Below, one piece after another: positions 7,589 through 16,008 of a stretch of DNA of 28,247 nt; the first letter of the stretch is position 1, and each line of letters begins with the position of its first letter. Origin of the DNA: Clostridium sp. UBA5530 (GTDB lineage: Bacteria > Bacillota > Clostridia > Clostridiales > Clostridiaceae); contig DINW01000071.1 of assembly GCA_002423705.1 (NCBI GenBank), forward strand, positions 175 to 28,421, given 5' to 3'. Under the pieces are notes generated by a model. That model had not been told where the DNA came from, searched no databases, and saw nothing but the letters and a program-made list of their open reading frames with translations. The position numbers and the translations under genes are program-made.

Positions 7589-9697
7589 CTATGGTCTAGA
7601 TGGTCTTTCTCCTTTGCCTCCTTTATTGAATCCTGCCCTTTCTGTAGTTATTCCTGACTCATTTAAGTAAGTTGCACATTGTGACAATTCAAAAGGTACA
7701 TTGCTGGTAGAACCACTATAGTCACCTTTGCTATATAGGCCATTTTTCTCTGTTGATGCTGCATTTCCCCCTGAATATAGTATATATTTATTGCCGTTTT
7801 TAAGTTCAGGAGCTGAAATCACTATGGATTGATATTCTTTTTCAGGACAGAAGGTTAGTATTTCTTTTCCTCCTTCATCCTCCAATCTAACCAAAGTTCC
7901 CTTTTTCTGAGTTGCTGTGTATGTCATAAGGATGGAGTTCTGTTTAGATTCATTTGATAGTCCCTGTGCCATTCCTGCACTACCTGCTGCCACTAAAACT
8001 CCCCCAGTTATGTCAAATGTTCCATCATAATCTAGAGCACCATTCCCATTGTCTGTAGGTCCATTTACTATAACTGTTCCTCCTTCCATATATATAGATC
8101 CATTGGCATCTAATCCATCCCCTTTAGAATCTACTACCACATATCCCCCAACAATATTAAGCTTATTGTTACTTGAAGAATTAAAATTATTTTGACCTGG
8201 TCTGCCATTTATGGAAGAACTATCATTGCCTCCTGCCACATTTATTCCATCATCACTGGCTGTTACATATATTTTTCCTTCTTTAATGTTTATATTAGCT
8301 CCTTCTATTCCTTCATAACTCTTTGTTATATTTATTTCTCCTCCAGCAATTTCTACTGTTCCATCCCCATGAACACCATCATCTCCTGAAGCTATGTCTA
8401 TTTTCCCTCCACTTATGTTTACGCTATCATTACTATGTATAGCATCATCAGAGGAATCTATATTAAAAGTACCACCTGCTATTTGAATATTTTTTACAGC
8501 TTTTATAGCTTTAGCACTTTCAGTTTCAGCTTCTGTTGAATTAGTGGTTGAATTTCCTTGAGAGGTTGATGGTTTTGTCTGTGCCGCTATGTTTCCTTGA
8601 GGATCAGTTTCTCCCTCAGGTCTCTTCAGCTCTGCTGGTGGATTAGATTGTTGTCCTTGAATTTGGGGACTTTCTTCAGATCCTAATGGAGCTTTAGGTT
8701 CCTCCATGGTGGTTGGAGGATTTCCTTTATCCTGTGAGTTAACCTTATCCTCCTTGGGCCTTAGTTGCTCCATAGGGTGCATATTATTTGATTTTTTAGC
8801 CTTAGTTCCATTGTCGCTACCTCCACCTGTAATCAACGTAATATCTCCATTGTCAACGCCCACATGGGTGGCTCCTTGAATTCCATCATTGGTAGCTTTA
8901 ATATTTATATCACAATCTTCTATTAAAACAAATCCCTTATTTTCCTCTGTATCATTTGTAGATTTAATCCCATCGCCCTCAGCCTCAATGCTTATTACAC
9001 CAGTTTTTATAGCAACCATATCTCTTCCCATGATTCCATCATCAGCAGAATAAATTTTTACAGTTCCCTCCATAATTTTAAGTTTATCCTTTGACGTGAT
9101 TCCATTATTGTAATTGCCCTTTACTGTAAGGGTTCCCTTCCCATTTATAGTAACATCCTCTTTGCTAAATATTGCTGAATTAGGCTCTTTGTTATCCACA
9201 TCCTGGGAAGTGTATGTTTTTCCATCAGATATGCAATTTTCGCTTCCTTCCTCAAGACTTAAAACTACTTTGTCTGCACTTTTTACATATAAGGGGGAAC
9301 TGTTAGAAGAATTTATATTAGCCCCATTAAATATTATTCTCACCACATCCTCCTTTCCTGCCTCAACAATAATAGCACCATCATCTAGGGTTCCACTTAC
9401 CTCATAGGTACCAGCTTTTTTAATGGTTATTTTACTGCCCTCAACACTAGCTCCCTCTCCATTAAAATCAATAGTTCCACCATTTAATTTTATGCCATTA
9501 ACTTTATCATCTTTCCATTCTGCATAGTAGTCGTTATCCTCATACTTTACTAAACTCTTCAAATCTATACTTTCAATCTTTGCCATGTCACCATTTGAAA
9601 CATCATTAGTTTTTTCATTGCTTTGACATGCTGTAAATAAAGAAACACTTATTAGTACCCCTATTATTCCTAGGGTTTTTCTGGATCTTTTAATCAT
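7589..9697 (-). CDS. Beta-helix carbohydrate-binding lipoprotein, Cthe_2159-like
   Basis: A 702-residue surface lipoprotein. The signal peptide ends in F-T-A-C (Cys24). Residues about 40-295 and 400-600 contain many short G-G/D-G turns with hydrophobic strands ('GGTIDFNGEGASVEGSKITI', 'SSDDAIHSNDSVNISGGKID', 'ASGDDGVHGDGTVEIAGGEI'), the pattern of a right-handed beta-helix as in the carbohydrate-binding domain once called DUF4353. The founder Cthe_2159 binds acidic plant polysaccharide. The two halves are split by a low-complexity Pro/Gln/Glu/Asn/Thr linker at about 300-395. The SD GGAGGTTA precedes the ATG. It is the last gene of an operon with a DUF4956 membrane protein and a VTC-type polyphosphate polymerase. 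Its role in that set is not known. No terminator is clear downstream. Confidence 0.85.
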   Translation of the reverse strand: MIKRSRKTLGIIGVLISVSLFTACQSNEKTNDVSNGDMAKIESIDLKSLVKYEDNDYYAEWKDDKVNGIKLNGGTIDFNGEGASVEGSKITIKKAGTYEVSGTLDDGAIIVEAGKEDVVRIIFNGANINSSNSSPLYVKSADKVVLSLEEGSENCISDGKTYTSQDVDNKEPNSAIFSKEDVTINGKGTLTVKGNYNNGITSKDKLKIMEGTVKIYSADDGIMGRDMVAIKTGVISIEAEGDGIKSTNDTEENKGFVLIEDCDINIKATNDGIQGATHVGVDNGDITLITGGGSDNGTKAKKSNNMHPMEQLRPKEDKVNSQDKGNPPTTMEEPKAPLGSEESPQIQGQQSNPPAELKRPEGETDPQGNIAAQTKPSTSQGNSTTNSTEAETESAKAIKAVKNIQIAGGTFNIDSSDDAIHSNDSVNISGGKIDIASGDDGVHGDGTVEIAGGEINITKSYEGIEGANINIKEGKIYVTASDDGINVAGGNDSSSINGRPGQNNFNSSSNNKLNIVGGYVVVDSKGDGLDANGSIYMEGGTVIVNGPTDNGNGALDYDGTFDITGGVLVAAGSAGMAQGLSNESKQNSILMTYTATQKKGTLVRLEDEGGKEILTFCPEKEYQSIVISAPELKNGNKYILYSGGNAASTEKNGLYSKGDYSGSTSNVPFELSQCATYLNESGITTERAGFNKGGKGERPSRP

Positions 9698-9731
9698 TTA
9701 ATTAACCTCCATATTAAGTTAATACTTCTGT

Positions 9732-10400
9732 TTATAGCTCATCTCTTAATTGTGGCCTCCCACATATCACAGGTAAATTTCCATTTCTACAACGAATTTC
9801 ATCTATAAAATCCTTTTCTAACTTATCATTTTTAAACACTATAGAATATTGAAGTTCATACATACTTCCTAAATTCGTAGTCTTCACTCTGTCTAAAGAT
9901 ATCTTTGATGCAAAATTTGAAAATATATCTTCAAATATCTCTGTATAATCCAAGTTTTCGGGAATAGTTATCTTTAGTTCTTTACTATGTAATGATTTTT
10001 CTCCAAAGGACGTTTTAAATAAGATTAACAGCACAAGGCCTATTATTATAGTTATTAGTACTGCAAAGGTTATATATCCCATACCAGTTGCTAGTCCTAT
10101 TGCCATAGAAAAGAATACGCTGCAAATCTCTTTAGAATTGCCCGGTACCGAACGAAACCTTACTAAACTGAAAGCTCCTAATGCAGCTACGCTAGTTCCT
10201 AAATTTCCATTTACCATCATAATAACCACTTGTATTAAACCAGGAAGTATCACTAAAGATATGGTGAAATTTTTAGAATAATTCCCATGAACCATATATA
10301 TTAAAGCTATTGCAAAGCCCAATATCAGTGAAACTCCTGTACAAATTAATGCATTATTAAGATTTAATCCTCCTGCGTTGTTTAATATGCTTGTAAACAT
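9732..10400 (-). CDS. DUF4956 family membrane protein
   Basis: A 222-residue protein with four hydrophobic segments in the first 130 residues and a soluble C-terminal domain of about 90 residues. The motif 'GAFSLVRFRSVPGNSKEICS' followed by 'AIGLATGMGY' is the hallmark of DUF4956. The gene overlaps the 3' end of the VTC-domain gene by 19 bases and has the SD GGGAGG; the lipoprotein gene begins 34 bases after its stop. DUF4956 and VTC proteins are commonly neighbours, which suggests one membrane complex, but the biochemical role of DUF4956 is unknown. Confidence 0.9.
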   Translation of the reverse strand: MFTSILNNAGGLNLNNALICTGVSLILGFAIALIYMVHGNYSKNFTISLVILPGLIQVVIMMVNGNLGTSVAALGAFSLVRFRSVPGNSKEICSVFFSMAIGLATGMGYITFAVLITIIIGLVLLILFKTSFGEKSLHSKELKITIPENLDYTEIFEDIFSNFASKISLDRVKTTNLGSMYELQYSIVFKNDKLEKDFIDEIRCRNGNLPVICGRPQLRDEL

Positions 10401-11131
10401 GCTTGCTCCCTCCCATTGTTTAAAATATTTTGTCTATATATATTTCCATACTTTGAAAAAGAAGTTGGATATATTTCTAAATCATTTAAAATCCTAGTTA
10501 ACCATAAGGGCATAGCCATTGGCACCTTTATTTCCATTAGGCATAAATTTTCATCCAAAAGGTTAGTCCCATAATTCCCCTTGCATAAACTTAAGTCGTA
10601 ATCCCTGCTACGTATACTTTTGTCAAAGGTTATTCTTATGTTTTTATCCTCTTTCCCAAAATATGCTACTCTTTCGTAAGCTAAATACACCTTAGGTTTA
10701 GGTTTATAAAATTCTATAAAGTAGTCTATCTCCTTTAAAATCTGTCCTTGTTTTTTAGGCTTTATATGGCTATCAAGATATCGCTCTGCCTCATCTAAAG
10801 TCATAGATACCCTTCTTTTAAATACCACTCCTTTATACTTCTTTTTAATTTCTATAAATACATAATCCCTTTTATCAACGCTTCCATAACTCCTTACTCT
10901 AAGTTTCTCCTTATACCTACATTTTTCTATAGAGTGTCTTATTAAATCATAGGTATCTGTGTCATAATAAATGTTGCATATAGTATGAACTCCATACTCA
11001 TCTTCAGTCATATAATCTTCAATATATTTAATCAGCAAATCATATTTTTCTCTATCTAATAGATATTTTTTTTCTACTCTCTCAAATACATAGTTTATCT
11101 TTTTAGCTACCACCTTTTTACCTTCCTTCAT
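10382..11131 (-). CDS. VTC-domain polyphosphate polymerase
   Basis: A cytosolic 249-residue protein with the triphosphate-tunnel fold of the yeast VTC4 catalytic domain, which makes polyphosphate from ATP. Key features are the opening E-x-x-x-K (ERVEKKY, about 17-23), paired arginines in KLRVRSYG (76-83), E-x-K in FIEIKKK (92-98), KRR (105-107), an Arg in RITFD (about 156-160), the acidic metal ligand with lysine in LMEIKVP (188-194) and the late SFSKY (204-208). There is no SPX or membrane domain; the adjacent DUF4956 protein may supply the membrane part. A GTG at 11113 has a better SD (AAGGAAGG, 7 bases away) than the ATG used here, so the true protein may lack the first six residues. Confidence 0.85.
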   Translation of the reverse strand: MKEGKKVVAKKINYVFERVEKKYLLDREKYDLLIKYIEDYMTEDEYGVHTICNIYYDTDTYDLIRHSIEKCRYKEKLRVRSYGSVDKRDYVFIEIKKKYKGVVFKRRVSMTLDEAERYLDSHIKPKKQGQILKEIDYFIEFYKPKPKVYLAYERVAYFGKEDKNIRITFDKSIRSRDYDLSLCKGNYGTNLLDENLCLMEIKVPMAMPLWLTRILNDLEIYPTSFSKYGNIYRQNILNNGREQACLQAY

Positions 11132-11218
11132 TCTTAATCTTTAATGTTATTATAAATTAGCAATAAGATGGCTATTTGATGGCAATGTGAATACTATGTG
11201 AAAATTTCACAGCAAAAA

Positions 11219-11252
11219 AAATTAAACTTGCCTCCAAAGACAAGTTTAATTT
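11219..11252 (-). terminator. Intrinsic terminator after the TauE-like gene
   Basis: AAATTAAACTTG (11219-11230) pairs with CAAGTTTAATTT (11241-11252) around a 10-base loop, and the minus strand continues into a T-rich run. It starts 8 bases after the stop codon at 11261. Confidence 0.75.
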
Positions 11253-11260
11253 GATTTTAA

Positions 11261-11968
11261 TTATATTATTAAGCTTACTCCTGAAATTAATAATAATACA
11301 TATGACAGTTTTAAAAAGGCCTCTTGACTCATTTTCTTTGCTAATCTATTGCCTAGCACAACTCCTACTAATAATGCAGGTATTGCCCATAACACAGCTT
11401 TCATTATTGAAATTGTAATTACTCCTGTGAATATTTGTTTAATCAAAATATAGGTATTTAATACAATCCATATTGGTGAAAGTGTAGCTCTGAATTTCTC
11501 TTTATCTTTAAGCCTTTTCACCGCATATATTATCAACAATGGGCCCCCTGAGATAAACATGCCATGAATTATTCCCGCTGCCAATATTATTATTATTAAA
11601 ATAAATTCACTTAAGTTCAGTTCCTTCTTTACTAAAAGTCCTTTAAGAGCTATAAGTATGATAAATATTGCATATATGGTAAGCAACTTATCCAATGGAA
11701 AGGCATTATAAATATATTCTCCTATAAAAACCCCTATAAGCATGATTGCAACCATCTTAAAAAATTCATTCCATACTATATCCTTGTAGGATTTTATAAC
11801 TATAGCTATGCAAGCTATTATAGTAAGAATATTTAATACAGGCTTTGCTGTGTTTATGCCTATCAGCAATATAGAAAAGGGCATAGCTAATACGGTGCCT
11901 GCGAATCCCGTGATTCCCTGAATGACATTAGTAAGTAAAATTACAATAAGGAACAATATATAATTCAT
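11261..11968 (-). CDS. TauE/SafE family permease (TSUP)
   Basis: A 235-residue integral membrane protein with about seven hydrophobic segments. It has the duplicated half-motifs of the family: 'QGITGFAGTVLAMPF' near the N-terminus and 'GIIHGMFISGGPLLIIYA' in the second half. Members move sulfite, sulfonates or other small organic acids across the membrane; the substrate here cannot be told from sequence. The SD AAGAGG precedes the ATG. It stands between two terminator-like structures and so is probably transcribed alone. Confidence 0.88.
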   Translation of the reverse strand: MNYILFLIVILLTNVIQGITGFAGTVLAMPFSILLIGINTAKPVLNILTIIACIAIVIKSYKDIVWNEFFKMVAIMLIGVFIGEYIYNAFPLDKLLTIYAIFIILIALKGLLVKKELNLSEFILIIIILAAGIIHGMFISGGPLLIIYAVKRLKDKEKFRATLSPIWIVLNTYILIKQIFTGVITISIMKAVLWAIPALLVGVVLGNRLAKKMSQEAFLKLSYVLLLISGVSLII

Positions 11969-12042
11969 GGTTATGCCTCTTATATACTAGATTTAATATA
12001 TATAGTAATTGTAATTTTTCTAGAATTTATGCATGAAGTGAA

Positions 12043-12138
12043 AAAAGCCACAACCTTTGAAATGCTACCTGTAAAGTAAACAGCTCTTATTATTTAAACA
12101 GTTTACCTGAAGGACAGCATATGAATGTTGTGGCTTTT
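12043..12138 (-). terminator. Long nested hairpin or terminator after the ABC exporter gene
   Basis: A 12-bp outer stem (12043-12054 with 12127-12138) has AAAA/TTTT ends and encloses shorter helices ATGCT/AGCAT (12062-12066 with 12116-12120) and GTAAAC/GTTTAC (12076-12081 with 12101-12106). The whole is a 96-base interrupted hairpin, much longer than a usual terminator. It lies between the ABC exporter stop (12157) and the TauE-like gene. It could end the first transcript, stabilise its 3' end, or be a small degenerate mobile repeat. Confidence 0.5.
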
Positions 12139-12156
12139 ATATATTTTTTTAATGTA

Positions 12157-13845
12157 TTATACCTCTAGGGCTACATCCCACAGCTCTCTAAAATAACTAT
12201 CATAGCTAAGAAGATCCTGAAAAGTCCCTTCTTCTGCTATGGTACCATCTTTAAACACATAGACTTTATCAACCTTCTTTATAGTGTTTAATCTGTGAGC
12301 AATGGTTATGATAGTTCTATTCTTTAGAAATGTCATCAAATTCTTTATAACCACTTCTTCAGTAACATTGTCCATAGCGGAAGTGGCCTCATCTAGGATA
12401 ATTATCTTTGATTGTAGAAAGTAAAGTCTTCCTATTGCAATTCGTTGACGTTCTCCTCCCGAAAGCATTATACCTCTTTCCCCTACTTCTGTATCTAGTC
12501 CCTTAGGAAGTTTTTCATAGAACTCCCTAAGTTCTACTTTATCTATAACCTTTATTATCTCTTCATCTGGTATGACCTTATCAAATATAAGATTTTCCCT
12601 TAAAGTTCCATCAAATATAGGAGGTTCCTGAGGAATATAAGATATATGATCATATAAGCTATTTAGGTTTAAATGGTCTAAATTTTCTTGGTCAATATAT
12701 ATGTTTCCTGAGTCTGGCTTTAGTAGTCCCATTATCTCTTTTACTACAGTTGACTTACCAGCTCCGCTCTCTCCTACAAAGGCAACGGAGGTTCCTTTGA
12801 GTATATCTAAAGATATATCTTTAAGAACTTTTTTACCTTCATAGGATACTGTTATGTTTTCCAAAGATATATCTCCCTTTATTTCCCTTACTAATCTTCC
12901 AGAATTTAATCTGTAATCTTCTGGCATATTTAGAAAATCCACATATCTACTAAAGGCACTAGTATCTAGTTTATATTGTACAAATAATACATTAAATATA
13001 GCTATAGGACCATAGGCCTTGTCTACCAATGATAATATTGCAACCAAAGAACCTATAGATAAGGTGTCATTCTTCCAGCTAATATATATAATGATTACTT
13101 GTATTAAAGCTATAAACAAGGCAAAAATCGCAAAAAATGCCTCATGAATCATTCCTACTTTTGTTTTAGCTTCAACTATATCCGCTGCAACCTGTTCCGT
13201 GTTCTCTATCTCTTTTTCAAACTTCTTATGAATCCTAAATACCACTAACTCCATGAATCCACGAATCAAATATCTATTAAATATTTCCTCATTATTTAAA
13301 ATTCTTTCTTTAATTTTGTACAGATATTTTAATAATATATTGGTTACAATAAATACAAACACATATCCAATTAAGATATATATCATTACACTTTTATCAA
13401 TATTGGCTATAAAGATTAAGCTAAAGAGCACTGTTGGCACTAGATCTCGAAAAACTTCAAAATAAAAATCAAACACTATCTGTTTTCCTGCATCAGCCCC
13501 ATTCTCAATCCTTTGAACTAAATTTCCCATTCCTAAACCTTCATATGACTTGTACTCCATTATACTTATCTTTTTCATAGCTTTTATTTTAAAGTCCAAA
13601 TATATTCCCTGGGAAAGTTTTCGACTTGGATATTCGTCTAAATAACTTATAATATAAGTTAAAGCTAAAACTGCTCCATAAATCATTATGGTTCTTGTAT
13701 TTAATGTATGAGCTCCAAAGTTATCTAACACCTTTTGAAAATATCTAGCTCCAAAAGCATTTAATAGAGCCACCCATATTCCAGCCAATATATAACTAAT
13801 AACTAATAGTTTTTTATCTTTTAAAATTTCTAAAATATATCTCAT
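12157..13845 (-). CDS. ABC exporter, fused membrane and ATPase domains
   Basis: A 562-residue half-transporter that should work as a dimer. The start at 13845 was chosen because GAGAGGAG lies 8 bases upstream; a frame extending to 13905 has no SD. Residues 1-300 hold about six transmembrane helices; 340-562 form the ATPase with Walker A GESGAGKST (358-366), Q-loop in YIPQEPP, signature LSGGERQR (461-468), Walker B ILDEATS (483-489) and switch His517. It resembles type I exporters of drugs, peptides or lipids. It is preceded by a leader-peptide attenuator (13882-13981), which fits an antibiotic- or translation-responsive efflux pump. That substrate class is inferred. It is co-directional with the membrane protein gene at 13993-14631. 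Confidence 0.9.
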   Translation of the reverse strand: MRYILEILKDKKLLVISYILAGIWVALLNAFGARYFQKVLDNFGAHTLNTRTIMIYGAVLALTYIISYLDEYPSRKLSQGIYLDFKIKAMKKISIMEYKSYEGLGMGNLVQRIENGADAGKQIVFDFYFEVFRDLVPTVLFSLIFIANIDKSVMIYILIGYVFVFIVTNILLKYLYKIKERILNNEEIFNRYLIRGFMELVVFRIHKKFEKEIENTEQVAADIVEAKTKVGMIHEAFFAIFALFIALIQVIIIYISWKNDTLSIGSLVAILSLVDKAYGPIAIFNVLFVQYKLDTSAFSRYVDFLNMPEDYRLNSGRLVREIKGDISLENITVSYEGKKVLKDISLDILKGTSVAFVGESGAGKSTVVKEIMGLLKPDSGNIYIDQENLDHLNLNSLYDHISYIPQEPPIFDGTLRENLIFDKVIPDEEIIKVIDKVELREFYEKLPKGLDTEVGERGIMLSGGERQRIAIGRLYFLQSKIIILDEATSAMDNVTEEVVIKNLMTFLKNRTIITIAHRLNTIKKVDKVYVFKDGTIAEEGTFQDLLSYDSYFRELWDVALEV

Positions 13846-13881
13846 TACTGTACTCCTCTCACTTTTAAATATCTTTAAAAG

Positions 13882-13959
13882 CAGTACAGCTGAAACTGCT
13901 AGCATTTATATATTAACCTCAGTACAATCTGCCAACAGATTATTTCAACTGTACTGAGG
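13882..13959 (-). promoter_or_regulatory. Attenuator with two mutually exclusive hairpins
   Basis: On the minus-strand RNA, CAGTACAGTTGAAA (13956-13943) can pair over 14 bp, including one G-U, with TTTCAGCTGTACTG (13895-13882). TTTT follows one base later, giving a terminator-like hairpin. The same 5' segment can instead pair as CCTCAGTAC (13959-13951) with GTACTGAGG (13925-13917), capped by the inner stem AATCTG/CAGATT (13926-13931 with 13936-13941). The two forms cannot coexist. CTGTAC (13889-13884) can also pair with GTACAG between the exporter SD and ATG (13853-13848). The leader ORF ends inside the 5' arm, so a ribosome there would decide the fold. Confidence 0.6.
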
Positions 13960-13981
13960 CGTTACCTCGTTTATCTAACAT
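13940..13981 (-). CDS. Leader peptide, 13 residues
   Basis: The frame ATG...TAA encodes MLDKRGNASVQLK. It begins 11 bases after the stop codon of the upstream gene (13993) and has the purine-rich SD GGGGGGA five bases before the ATG. Its last five codons and stop codon form the 5' arm of the alternative hairpins at 13882-13959. A short ORF placed like this upstream of an ABC exporter is the layout of ribosome-sensing leaders such as BmrB in front of bmrCD in Bacillus subtilis. It has no similarity to that peptide that I can see. Confidence 0.55.
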   Translation of the reverse strand: MLDKRGNASVQLK

Positions 13982-13992
13982 TTAAATCCCCC

Positions 13993-14631
13993 CTATTTTA
14001 TTGGATAAGGTGCTCTAATATACTTACGCGCCTCTTGTACTTTGCCATTTGGTATTGGTATTACTAATTTTTTTATGTCTTTATAAAGTAGCACTTTCAT
14101 ATTATCAAATCTCCCTGAGGATTGGCTTGGCACCGCATAATAAATTTCTAAGTTATCTTCATTTATTTTTTTTCGTTGAAGTTCACTTTTTTGAGGCACA
14201 TCAAAACGGTGAATTTCATCATTAACTATTGCCATGGAGGGTGTAATCACTACGCTCCTATTGGTAAATATTAAATGATCTATGGTACTTATTATGGATT
14301 TTAAGGCTTGTACCAATGATATTACAATATATACTGCTGGAGGTATTAGCAGATATACTATAGAATTTTTCTTATTTTCATGGCTAATAAATATACATAC
14401 TAATATAGCTCCCCACGCTATTATATGAAATTTCAGAGCTGCTTTTAGTGAAGACTTAACACTAATTTTCATATTAATCTTGAAGTTATTTATAATAACT
14501 GTAATATCTTTTAGCGTACTAGTATTACTATCTAACAAATGATAATTTTTTATAAGAATCATTATTCCCACCAATATAATTGCATTTAGAAAGTATAGTA
14601 TTGAAATTCTCATCTCTCTCTTATTTAACAC
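13993..14631 (-). CDS. Membrane protein of unknown function
   Basis: A 212-residue protein starting with GTG at 14631, chosen because GGGAG lies 8 bases upstream; the longer frame uses TTG at 14652 without an SD. Three hydrophobic segments lie in the first two thirds, followed by a soluble C-terminal part of about 90 residues ('DHLIFTNRSVVITPSMAIVN...') that has the strand pattern of a small PH-like or bacterial membrane-associated beta domain. I do not recognise the family. It is immediately upstream of the leader peptide and ABC exporter, so it is probably co-transcribed with them and could be an accessory or sensor of that pump. Confidence 0.7.
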   Translation of the reverse strand: MLNKREMRISILYFLNAIILVGIMILIKNYHLLDSNTSTLKDITVIINNFKINMKISVKSSLKAALKFHIIAWGAILVCIFISHENKKNSIVYLLIPPAVYIVISLVQALKSIISTIDHLIFTNRSVVITPSMAIVNDEIHRFDVPQKSELQRKKINEDNLEIYYAVPSQSSGRFDNMKVLLYKDIKKLVIPIPNGKVQEARKYIRAPYPIK

Positions 14632-14766
14632 CTTATCAGCTCCCGTCAACAAACTTTACTTCAACCTATGTAGTACCTTCAATATATTTTTAATTTTAGC
14701 ATATTATGAAAACTTTGTAGATTATTTTTTATAAGTTTCTTATAATTGTATTGGGAGATGAGGATT

Positions 14767-15909
14767 ATGTTTTCAAAATTAAAAATAAACGCCAAACTAT
14801 TAAAGGAATTAGATTTTACTTTATTGATATCTATATTGATAATCACTTTATTTGGGATTTTAAATATATATCTATGTACTAAAGCCCTAGAACCCAATAA
14901 CCCCTTTATATATACTAAAAAGCAGCTTACTTGGTTTTTAATATCAATAATATCATTTTATTTCATGTTGACCTTTGACTATAAAATTTTATATAAATAT
15001 GTACCTCTACTTTACTGGGTATCTATAATTCTTTTGATAGCAGTATGGATTCCTGGCATTGGTGTTAAAGTAAACGGTGCTAGAGGTTGGATTAATCTAA
15101 GGGTTTGTTTGCTTCAACCTGCCGAAATAGCAAAATTCACTATGATTTTGATGCTTTCTAAGCTATTGGAGGATTTTGACGGTGAGATAAATAATTTAAA
15201 AAATTTCTGCATATTTTTATTTTACACTGCTTTGCCTATGCTACTTATAGTAATTCAGAAAGACATGGGTATGACTATGGTGTGTTTTTTTATAGCATTA
15301 GGCATAGTATTTATCGCTAAGCTAAATATGAGAGTTATACTATATGGTCTTTTGACCATAGTAGTTTCTATAACCTTAATATGGAATACAGGATTGATTT
15401 ACTCCCACCAAAAAGATAGAATAGAAGAATTTTTAAATCCGGGTATGGACACAAGTGGAAAAGGATATCAATTTTCTCAAAACATAATTGGTATAGGATC
15501 TGGAGGGATTTTAGGCAATAAGGTATCAATGGATAATTCTATGCCCTCAGGTTATGCAAGTGCAAACGTTCCAGAGATCCAAACAGACTTCATATTCAGT
15601 GCCATTGCAGAACAGTGGGGACTGGTTGGTTCTTTATTCCTATTATTTTTATATGCCATTGTTATCTTAAGAATACTAAAAATATCAAAGGAGTCAAAAG
15701 ATATATTCGGCTCTATGGTATGCGTTGGCATGGCCTCCTATATTTTATTTGCAATAGCTCAAAATGTAGGAATGACTTTGGGCTTAGTTCCAATAACCGG
15801 TATCACCCTCCCCCTTACAAGCTATGGTGGAAGTTCTCTTCTTACAACCCTAGTATCTCTTGCCCTAGTTATTAATATTGGTATGAACAAAAGGAAAATA
15901 GTTTTTTAA
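14767..15909 (+). CDS. rodA: SEDS family peptidoglycan polymerase, RodA-like
   Basis: A 380-residue membrane protein with about ten helices. The ATG at 14767 follows GGGAG by 9 bases; upstream in-frame TTG and ATG codons are badly spaced. SEDS proteins polymerise lipid II into glycan strands with a partner class B PBP. Conserved blocks are NGARGWI (103-109), QPAEIAK (117-123), the loop VPEIQTDFIFSAIAEQWG (258-275), whose Asp264 matches the catalytic aspartate, and the late 'PLTSYGGSS'. The VPE..TDFIF version favours RodA over FtsW or SpoVE. The usual QPDLGT block reads QKDMGMT here (164-170), so the proline is lost. No PBP is nearby. A TATAAT at 14741-14746 may be its -10. Confidence 0.9.
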   Translation: MFSKLKINAKLLKELDFTLLISILIITLFGILNIYLCTKALEPNNPFIYTKKQLTWFLISIISFYFMLTFDYKILYKYVPLLYWVSIILLIAVWIPGIGVKVNGARGWINLRVCLLQPAEIAKFTMILMLSKLLEDFDGEINNLKNFCIFLFYTALPMLLIVIQKDMGMTMVCFFIALGIVFIAKLNMRVILYGLLTIVVSITLIWNTGLIYSHQKDRIEEFLNPGMDTSGKGYQFSQNIIGIGSGGILGNKVSMDNSMPSGYASANVPEIQTDFIFSAIAEQWGLVGSLFLLFLYAIVILRILKISKESKDIFGSMVCVGMASYILFAIAQNVGMTLGLVPITGITLPLTSYGGSSLLTTLVSLALVINIGMNKRKIVF

Positions 15910-15983
15910 AGTTAGATTCAAGGCTTTGAACCACATTTCATTATGGTGAAAATAAACACATATGCTATTTCATACTCCAAATA

Positions 15984-16005
15984 AAAAGGGACATATGTCC
16001 CTTTT
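15984..16005. terminator. Bidirectional terminator, perfect palindrome
   Basis: The 22-base perfect palindrome pairs AAAAGGGACAT (15984-15994) with ATGTCCCTTTT (15995-16005). It lies between the converging rodA-like gene (stop 15909) and the minus-strand gene ending at 16009, and so can serve both. Confidence 0.75.
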
Positions 16006-16008
16006 CAT

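Noticed and set aside
7589..7620. Repeated GGTCTAGA/GATGGTC near the lipoprotein stop codon
   Set aside because: A short direct repeat within coding sequence that cannot form a stable terminator.
9114..9407. 97-codon plus-strand ORF
   Set aside because: Antisense to the beta-helix lipoprotein gene; no SD and no recognisable motif.
14679..14897. 72-codon minus-strand ORF
   Set aside because: It overlaps the 5' part of the SEDS gene, has no SD and its composition follows the opposite strand; a shadow frame.
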